A stretch of DNA of 64,000 nt. It comes from Pyropia yezoensis (taxonomy: Eukaryota > Rhodophyta > Bangiophyceae > Bangiales > Bangiaceae). The notes below the pieces were generated by a model. That model made no database searches. It worked only from the letters and a program-made list of their open reading frames with translations, and was not told the DNA's origin. Positions 57,144-64,000 of this stretch are shown in pieces. Both the position numbers and the translations under genes were made by a program. Numbering within the stretch: the first letter of the stretch is position 1; each line of letters begins with the position of its first letter. The stretch covers positions 12,397,420 through 12,461,419 of the forward strand of contig CM020620.1 of NCBI GenBank assembly GCA_009829735.1. Direction: 5' to 3'.

Positions 57144-57800
57144 CGCGGCGGGTCTGTGTGTGGAGCGCGTCATAGAAATGTATCCACGAGGACCAACTAC
57201 GCCACAGCACGACGTAAATACCACTAAATAGGGGTGTGTCGCCCAAGAGCGTCTCTGTGAAAAAGTCGCTCGAAGCCAGTCCTGCAGCGTCATTTAAGTC
57301 CACCCACAGGTGCGTTCGCGTGTGTAAGAACTGTACAATATGGTCCGTTGCACAAAAAAGATACATCGAGGTTTTTCTCGGCTCGGGCTCGGGCAGCACC
57401 TCGGCCGTGACGGGGTCCACGGTCGCCATGCTGACAGTAGTATCACAGAGGTCCTTGCGAACTCATGAGGGCCTTGGGTCTCCTGGTAGTGTACCGCTCT
57501 GAGGGACACCCTGAGTGGACCGACCACCTTGAAACGGGGCCATCCTTTTCGCATTGATTTGCACTGCTCGGGGGCTGGTTCTTGCCCATCTGCTAAAAGA
57601 GGCTTGGAAGAGGGGTGGTCAGTTCTGGGGAGAACCCAGCGGGTGCCTGGAGGCCATTGTTTTGAGTTTCTTTTTCCGTGAGCGAGTCCTCGTTTTTGAG
57701 ATGGCCGTTCGTGGGGTAAATGTTCCATGTCATGGGCTCGTCTGATTGGTCCACGAAGAAGCCGGGTCCTCACGTGTGAAATGCCATTTCTGGCTTCATG
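57144..57800. other. spacer between the zinc-site protein gene and the Tc1 element
   Basis: Probably includes the promoter of the minus-strand gene. Holds one arm of a 29-bp inverted repeat (57342-57370). Otherwise nothing recognised. Confidence 0.5.
57342..57370 (+). repeat. 29-bp inverted repeat, left copy
   Basis: The core GTTGCACAAAAAAGATAC is part of a 29-base stretch that matches the reverse complement of 60883-60911 at 27 of 29 positions. The two copies lie 3.5 kb apart, facing each other across the Tc1 element. Confidence 0.75.
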
Positions 57801-57802
57801 TA

Positions 57803-57828
57803 CATTGCCTAGACAGAAGTATTTCCAC
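57803..57828 (+). repeat. Tc1 element left TIR
   Basis: 26 bp, preceded by TA at 57801-57802. Confidence 0.95.
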
Positions 57829-57884
57829 GATTTCCGAGTCCCACCCGGTCGGTCGAAAGGGGCCAGATGAAATCGCCGTTTTTA

Positions 57885-58913
57885 CTAGTATTTTGTGGGC
57901 CATCCGTTGACTTGGACAACAGCGGCGCACCGGTGCTTCATCGTGTCCGCGAGCTTCTCGAAGTAGGCGTCGGGGATGGCGCGCCACTCCTCCTGCAGCG
58001 CCCCAAACAGCTCGGCCTTGTTCTTGGGGACGACTTTGCGCCGGCGCAGGCGCCGTTCCAGCTCCGCCCAGGCGTTTTCTATCGGGTTCAAGTCGGGGCT
58101 CTGTCCGACCCAGGGTAGCACCTTGAGACCCTGCTCTCGCTCGACCAAGCGGGTGCTACGGGCGTTGTGCGGGGGCGCCAGGTCCTCTTGAAGCACTACA
58201 TCCTTGGTGGAGCCAAAGTCAGCCATGATGTAGTTGTAGGCGACCTCCAAAACCTGGTCCTGGTACGAGAGGGCGTTCAGGCTGCCGTCAACCCAGACCA
58301 AGTCGGTGCGCCCGCGGTAGGAAAAGCCGCCCCACGCCATCACCGACTGACGCCCAGACTTGAAGGAAGGCAGAGAGGTAGAGGGATGCCACGGGGAGCC
58401 ACGACGTGTCCAGTAAAGAGGGCGACGGCCAGACTTTACCAGAAAACTGCTCTCGTCCGTAAAAAACACGTTCCGCCACTCGTCCGTCCACTCGCGGTGC
58501 AGCTTGGCCCACGCGAGCCTCTTGGAGCGGGTTTTGGCCGACACAAACGGCTTGGAGCGGCGCCGTGCGGACATGACGCCGGCGTCATGAAGGACCCGCC
58601 GGACGGTCCGCACGCTCACCGCGCGGGGCATGCCCAGGTTGAAGAGCGCGACGATGCGGTGCAGCTCGAGGTCGTCGTGGGTCAGGACCATGCGGACGAG
58701 TCGTCGGCGGCCCCGGGCGTCCAGCAGGGGGGGGCGGCCCGTTGACTTGGGGGCCTCCAAGACGCCCGTGCGGCGGACACGGGCGGCGACCTTGGCCACC
58801 GTCGCCTGGTTGGCCCCGACAGCGGCCGCAATCTGCCGGTCGGTGTGCCCGTTATGGGCCAGGAGTACCGCGGCGTCTCGCTGGTAGTCGGTGAGGCGCT
58901 TATAGCGCCCCAT
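57885..58913 (-). CDS. Tc1-type DD34E transposase
   Basis: 342 residues, the usual Tc1 length, from the ATG at the complement of 58911-58913 (MGRYKRLTDYQRD). Residues 1-50 form the first helix-turn-helix (DRQIAAAVGANQATVAKVAARV), linked by a GRPP motif (about 59-62) to a second helix-turn-helix (about 65-115); these bind the TIRs. The catalytic triad is Asp153 (FFTDES), Asp244 (VVLQED) and Glu279 (SPDLNPIEN), with 34 residues between the last two, hence DD34E. The usual QDNAPxH phrase reads QEDLAPPHN. It performs cut-and-paste transposition into TA. The frame has no interruption. Confidence 0.95.
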   Translation of the reverse strand: MGRYKRLTDYQRDAAVLLAHNGHTDRQIAAAVGANQATVAKVAARVRRTGVLEAPKSTGRPPLLDARGRRRLVRMVLTHDDLELHRIVALFNLGMPRAVSVRTVRRVLHDAGVMSARRRSKPFVSAKTRSKRLAWAKLHREWTDEWRNVFFTDESSFLVKSGRRPLYWTRRGSPWHPSTSLPSFKSGRQSVMAWGGFSYRGRTDLVWVDGSLNALSYQDQVLEVAYNYIMADFGSTKDVVLQEDLAPPHNARSTRLVEREQGLKVLPWVGQSPDLNPIENAWAELERRLRRRKVVPKNKAELFGALQEEWRAIPDAYFEKLADTMKHRCAAVVQVNGWPTKY

Positions 58914-59070
58914 GGTGGCGGACAGTGGGGGAGGGAGGGCGACAACGGGGGGGAAAGTGACTGCGATGGGGCGGTACCGGGTCGTGAAGGGTGCCTCAGA
59001 TGGCGCGCAAACGCAATATTTGGGGACTTTGCACAAGTCGATTGCCACATTTTCTGGCCATCTGCGGGGG

Positions 59071-59096
59071 GTGGAAATACTTCTGTCTAGGCACTG
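59071..59096 (-). repeat. Tc1 element right TIR
   Basis: 26 bp, followed by TA at 59097-59098. Confidence 0.95.
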
Positions 59097-59098
59097 TA

Positions 59099-60575
59099 CA
59101 TATCGCCTGGTGCCCCTCATGAAGTGGTTTCTCGTCCCCCTGCCTCTCCTGGTCCCCTCTCCTGGACCAGATACCTCGAGGAGACAATCCCGCCCCTACT
59201 TCCCGCCACCTACTCCACCCTCCGCGGCAGTACCTCATGCGGGGACTTGGGCGGGTCCACTAACGGCGGACGGAGCGCTGCTCGGGGGGCTGCGCCCAGA
59301 CTGAATGGTTCTTCGCAGGCACCAACAGTGTCCGGCCCTATGGAACAAGATGAAAAGCGTCCCGCGCCTGTGGGGTGTGAGGGGGTCGGGGCGTGGATCG
59401 TGTGAGAAGAGACGCAAGTGCACGACGCGCCTTGCTGCTTTTTTGCCTCTTGGGCTGACCGCGCCCTTCGCGAGGCCCCCCAATATTCGGTCTCCACATA
59501 GCCGTGCGTCATTCCAGCACCACTTCGCTGCCGCTCCCGTTCAAGCAAAAGTACCGCACCCTGCCGCCCATTTACCTTATGCCCGTCGGAGCCGCCGTGC
59601 CCGCCCCCCTGCGCCCGCAACTGATAGAGAGACTCCGGCGCAGGCACGGGTACACGCGCTCGTGGCGCTATCACCACCCCGCCGCTACAGTCGCCGCCGC
59701 CCACTCCACTCCAGGCGTAACAGTGACTTTACCCCAACCGTCTACATCGCACATAGAAAATTGTTCCCCCCGCTCCCCCATCCATATACTAACCCTCCCG
59801 CCATCGCCGCAGATGCCCTCCTCACCAATAGAGGACATCACCATCCCTTGAAATCCTCTCCCCGCGCCCCCATACGCCACCGCCTCCACGACACCCCCCA
59901 GCCCAAACACCAACCCCGCAGTCCCCACCCACTGTCCCCCACCACGCGAAGAGCGTCACCATCGTCCCCCCGCCCTCCCCCTGTACACCATGCCCGCGGA
60001 CGCCTGCCCCCCTTCCCCCTCCTACCCTCACCACCGGCACCACTCCCGGCCTCTTCGACGAACGTAGCCACAGCTGCCTGTGGCCAATCCCCCCCCTCCC
60101 CACCAAAATGTCGACGCGGCCGCCTGCGCCCCGCTGCCCCCTCCAAAAACACCGTTGCTGGCACCGCCCCCTTCAAAAAACCCATACCTGCAGCGGCGTG
60201 GGGCCTGACCGCTGTCGCGGCCGCCCTAGCGGCCGCCGTGGCCGTCGCCTCGGCCTCGGTCAGGACGGTCGCCGCTTCCGCCGACGACGCGGTAGCGCCG
60301 ACGCCACCGACGCCGTCGCGGGCACCACCGCCACCGTGTCGGCCGCAGCGGCCTACACCACGGCCACCGCGGCAGCCGGGGTGGCCGCCACAACCCCCTC
60401 GGCCGCCGGGCTGTCTGCTACAGCAGCCGGCGACACCGGCACCATTGTCGTCGCCGCCGCCGCCACCATCGCCGCCGCCGTTGCCCTCCCCCCCCCCCGC
60501 ACGTAACTTGTCGTCGTGACCGCCATTATCGTCCTCGTCGCCGCGGCGGTCCTCGTCGCAAAACCGTTGACACCA

Positions 60576-60607
<32 letters not shown>

Positions 60608-61922
60608 GCCACCGCGGCCGTCGCCACCGACGCTGCTACCGCCGCGCCCATGGTCACCATCGTCGACGCTGACCGTGGCGCCGGCCCCACCCCCCGTGTC
60701 GTGGCCCTCCCCACCCAGTGTGCCCTCTCCCACAGTCCCAGTTAATGAACGCGCTGGCAGCGGGTTCCCAAAAGGGACCGGCCAACATTCATGCGGGGCC
60801 CATTACACCGGGGCATCTGTAGGCGCACCTGATTGGCCGAGGCCCGTAGCCCGAAGCTTCTCGGAGGACTGAGAAAAGAATGCTCGATGTATCTTTTTTG
60901 GGCAACGGGCCATAGATAATACATACATACCTCGCTGTATCTAAGAGCATAGTTTGCTCAGTGAATGTACAAGCGTATGCGTACGTATTACGCTGAAAAA
61001 AGTACGCACAAAATAAATAGATACGCTTGGTGTCAGATTGCTTGGCAAGCGCTGGTGACGACAGGTTGGCGTCGTTACTGTTTAGTCCTTCCTCCAAAAA
61101 ATGGATGTCGACGGTACATGAAGGTGATGGAAATCGCTGTCTGGACCAATGGATCCCTCCTTTCACGTCCCTTCAACATTCACCTTTTACGGTATTGTTG
61201 TCGGGCTCCTCTCTACGCATCACACCTTAAGTAAACTCTCGGGCCGTAACTCGGTGGCCGCCAAATCTTCTGCCCTAATTTCCAGTCCACTTGTCGGGGA
61301 GTTTGCGGGGTTCCCAGTCGGCGCTTCCCCTCTTCTCCAACGGACGCGCTCATCCACCACCGCGAGCCTTCAAGCCAGGACGGAGCACCGTGGCCGACGC
61401 GCCGTGAATTCCGCACTAGCCGCGCCCCTGTTTACCTTATCCCCGTCCCTACCTGCACGTTTGCTGCCACGCGGCAAGACGACGGCGTGGGCAGCGGTAC
61501 GAGCGGCGGCGGCGGCGGCGGCGGCGGCCGCCGCGGCGGCGGGAGTGACCATGGCTACACCCACTGAAGCAGCCGCAGCCGCGAGCCGCGCCGCCTGCCT
61601 GCAGCTGCCACCGCCGCAGCCGGCCCTATGCGCTGCGCCGTCTGGCCTCACCGCACGGCACCCGCAGCGCACCGCCTCAGCCCCATGGATGAGGCATGAA
61701 AGGTGCCGGTGCGGCGGCAGCCGCCGCGGCGGTCGCCCCTTCCCGCATCGTACGGCCGTTGTGGGCTCCGCTTGAACGGGCAACGCCTGACCTTTCCCCT
61801 CTGCTGCGGCCCACCCCCTTGACCGCGCTCCCCCCTCTCCCTTCTCTCCACCTTCAACACTCTCTCTGCGCTGCTATTCTCTACTGCTGTGCTTGTCCCT
61901 GCCACGCCCCCCCGGCGGCAAG
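59099..61922. other. spacer and upstream region of the tyrosinase-like gene
   Basis: Mostly C-rich low-complexity DNA. At about 60185-60510 (+) and 60516-60730 (+) frames show a hydrophobic segment followed by a proline-rich stretch, the same plan as the N-terminus of the tyrosinase-like gene 1.5 kb further on; they may be dead partial copies but the similarity is only compositional. The right copy of the 29-bp inverted repeat is at 60883-60911. 60890-61260 is AT-richer. Short upstream ATG frames precede 61923. Confidence 0.45.
60883..60911 (-). repeat. 29-bp inverted repeat, right copy
   Basis: Reverse complement of 57342-57370 with two mismatches. Confidence 0.75.
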
Positions 61923-64000
61923 ATGCGTCGGCGGGTGCGGGCGGCAGTCGTGGCTGCTCTAGGCGTAGCGGTGGGCTCGACTACGGCATTAGCGGTGGCG
62001 ACCGCTGCAGCGGCAGGGGGGTGGGGGGGCGCCGCACCCGCCGCGGAAGACAGCGGGGGCGCCCCCGCCGCCCCGGGGGGCGTGGCAGGGAGGTTGGCTG
62101 GGGGTGGTATTGGCGGCGGGGGGGAGCCCGGTTGGTATGGCCGGTACCGATATGGCGGGTATGGGTATGGCGGGCATGGCGGGCACTCCCCCCTCCACCC
62201 GCCGCCGCCGCCGCCGGTGCCGACACTGGCCGGCGGGCCATCGCCGTCTGCGGCGCCGCCGTCGGGGGCACCGCCAACGTCAGCCCCGTCAACGGTATCG
62301 CCGCCAACGCCGTTGTCACCACCAACGGGGGCACCGCCAACGTTGGCACGGACGCCCCCCGCCCAACCGTCTTCCGCGGCCCCGACGGCGTCGCCAACGC
62401 CGGTGCGACCGCAGCCGCCGCCGGCATCCACCCCCCCCCCCCGGCCTCCGACGCCGACGCTGAAGCCGACGCCGACGCCGACGCCGTCGGCCGCTGCGCC
62501 GGGCATGCGGATGCCGACACTGCCGCCGACGCTTCCCCCCCACGTACCTGCACCGACGCAGACACCGCCGTCGCTGCCGCCGACGCTGCAACTGACGCTG
62601 CCACCGACGTTGCAACCGACGCTGCCGTCGACGCCGCGACCGACGCTGCCCCCCCGCGGCCCCTCGCCGACGCCGTCGCTGACCCCCAACGCTACAAAGG
62701 TGGTGATTGTGGTGCATAACCGGCCGCCGCCGTCGCCGCCACCAATGATGGTAACGGCGAGCTCCACACCCGCCCCACCCGCGGCCACGCCTGCCCCTCC
62801 CACGGCCACCCCCGCGGCGCCCACGGCAACCCCCTCCCCGCCCACGGCCACCTCCGCACCGCCCACGGTCACTCCCGACCCTCCCACCGCAACCCCCGAG
62901 TGGCCCACAGTCACACCCCCGTCGTCGCCGCCGCCGCCGCTGTCGTCACCACTGCCGTGGCCGACGGCCGGGGTGACCCCCGCCCCCTATCGCCTTGGGG
63001 ATGGTCTCCGCGGGTGCTCGGCGGGGACCCTGCGCACCCGCCGGGACGTGGCCGCCCTGTCGGCCCCGCAGGTGGCCACGCTCCGCGCCGCGGTGGAGGC
63101 GCTCGTTGCGTCGGGGGTGTGGGCGTCGCTGGCCGACGCGGCCGCCGCGGCGGTGGACGCCGCCCACGGGGGGGGGCAGTACCTGCCGTGGCACCGGCTG
63201 TGGCTGGTGGAGGTGGAGGAGGCGCTCCGCCGGGTGGCACCAGAGGTGACCATCCCGTACTGTACGTTGGGACAGGAAGGGGAGGGGGGGGGAGGTGGGG
63301 CGGTCTCTGTGGGAGGCTACTGCTCACTCGTGGGGGAGGACAGCCGCTGCGCGGGGAACTCCGTTGCTTTTTGGGGTTTGGGATGGGGTCGTCGAGCTTC
63401 GCCGGGCGGTTGCTACGCGTGACGCTGACCGCTCGATCCCCATCGATTTGGCTTTGCGGGTTGCCGCGGCTTTCATTGCTTGTGTCCCGTGCTCGTCTGC
63501 CTCCCCCCCCCCCTCCTCCCTCCTTCCCCCCCCCCGACCTTCCCCCCCACCCAGGGCCGTGGACCCGCGACTGGGACGACCCCGCCGGCTCGCCCGTCTT
63601 TTCGGCCACCCTCTTTGGCACCGCCGCCGCCGCCGGCTGCGCCCCCGCCGCCCCCGCCGGCCTGTGCGTGCGGCGTCGGTGGTCTGTCGGCGACCACGGC
63701 AGTGACGGCGATAACGACGACGATGGCAAGGACGACGACGACGACGAAGACGGCGGCGGCGGCGGCAGTGGCGGCGGCGTCCATGGCCCCGCCCCGTGGG
63801 ACGAACCGGGGGTGGTGGCGATGCTCGCCGCCGGGCGAGGGGCGTACGCAACGTACGCGGGCTTTGCCGAGGAGCTGGAGCGCAGCGCCGGCTGGGTCGC
63901 TCTCGGCGTGGGGGGGGTGGCTGCCGACGGGGGTGACAGGGGGGATATGGTACGCTGGCCAAACGCAAGGGGGGGGGGTGGGGGTGTGGGCGAGAGTGAT
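61923..64000 (+). CDS. secreted tyrosinase-like protein, exon 1 (61923-63261) and exon 2 (63555 to window edge)
   Basis: ATG at 61923 (MRRRVRAAVVAALGVAVG) starts a signal-peptide-like segment (about 1-32), followed by a Gly/Tyr-rich patch and a long Pro/Thr/Ser/Ala stalk (about 90-350). The tyrosinase domain begins near RRDVAALS (about 380) and contains HGGGQYLPWHRLW with His415 and His424, the spacing of copper-A ligands 2 and 3, then VTIPYW. TGG for this Trp is split by a 293-bp GT-AG intron. Exon 2 continues PWTRDWDDPAGSPVF, an Asp-rich loop, PWDEPGVV, and FAEELERSAGWVALGVGG. Family members normally have HNxVH before the last Gly pair and a first copper-A His upstream; neither is seen, so the copper sites may be incomplete. 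Tyrosinases oxidise phenols; here activity is doubtful. The gene runs off the window. Confidence 0.85.
63262..63554 (+). other. GT-AG intron in the tyrosinase-like gene
   Basis: Begins GTACGT and ends in a C-rich tract with CACCCAG. Removing it rebuilds the conserved tyrosinase phrase IPYW-x-WT in frame; reading through gives unrelated residues and a stop. 293 bp. Confidence 0.88.

Larger units (their letters stand above)
57803..59096 (-). mobile_element. complete Tc1/mariner-type DNA transposon (1,294 bp)
   Basis: TIRs of 26 bp (57803-57828 and 59071-59096) read CA(T/G)TGCCTAGACAGAAG and onward, with a single mismatch, and are flanked by the TA target duplication (57801-57802 and 59097-59098). 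It encodes one whole transposase on the minus strand. Short matching TIRs, exact TA and an uninterrupted frame indicate a recent, perhaps still competent, copy. Confidence 0.95.

Noticed and set aside
60516-60870. Second copy of the tyrosinase-like N-terminus
   Set aside because: Only the plan (hydrophobic segment then proline stretch) is shared, which is common in this composition; no sequence match was found.
1-64000. CRISPR arrays, bacterial operons, rRNA genes
   Set aside because: No regularly spaced direct repeats, no ribosome-binding-site-linked gene clusters and no rRNA-like sequence were seen; the genes are eukaryotic in type.

Overview
The window is nuclear DNA of a eukaryote with a very GC-rich genome. 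Genes are about 70-80% GC, runs of 15-25 G or C are common, and the spacers are closer to 50% GC. The visible introns are few: the Aurora kinase and a hydrolase are single open frames, while a tyrosinase-like gene has one clear GT-AG intron. This composition, the compact genes and the chromodomain-bearing Ty3/Gypsy elements would fit a bangiophyte red alga such as Porphyra or Pyropia. That is inference; no rRNA or organellar marker is present.

Host genes, left to right: the end of a fucosyltransferase-like gene broken by an assembly gap (1-1276, +); a secreted TIMP/netrin-like protein whose mature end is predicted to start with Cys (1765-2247, -); a spacer of low-complexity GC sequence; an Aurora-type mitotic kinase with a long Ala/Gly-rich tail and an insertion in its activation loop (7733-10060, +); an alpha/beta hydrolase (51642-52748, +); a long Ala/Pro-rich protein with three CxxC...H sites and eleven KRAKPEP-type repeats (53770-57143, -, probably with one frame break); and the first two exons of a secreted tyrosinase-like protein that runs off the right edge (61923-64000, +).

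Mobile DNA fills most of 11.3-46.1 kb. A Ty3/Gypsy chromovirus-like element, here called C (11317-29407, target duplication CGGGG), has been entered by a second element, A (12339-21716, target duplication GTGAG). A close relative of A, element B (32352-41729, target duplication GTTGC), lies in an unrelated minus-strand reading frame. A and B are both exactly 9,378 bp with 469-bp LTRs. Their gag and pol run on the minus strand, and each carries a long, conserved, convergent plus-strand reading frame of about 600 codons between pol and the 3' LTR, of unknown function. All three elements are broken but young by LTR comparison. Right of B are two 571-bp inverted repeat arms around a 2.3-kb segment with a SNF2-helicase-like fragment, then a small MITE-like element. 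A complete Tc1/mariner (DD34E) transposon with 26-bp TIRs and TA duplication lies at 57803-59096.

The strongest candidates for something undescribed are: the convergent accessory ORF of the A/B family, together with an ATGA overlap between gag and pol and an unusual density of perfect short hairpins; the tyrosinase-like protein that seems to lack part of its copper ligands; and the Aurora kinase whose activation loop carries a low-complexity insert of about 56 residues.
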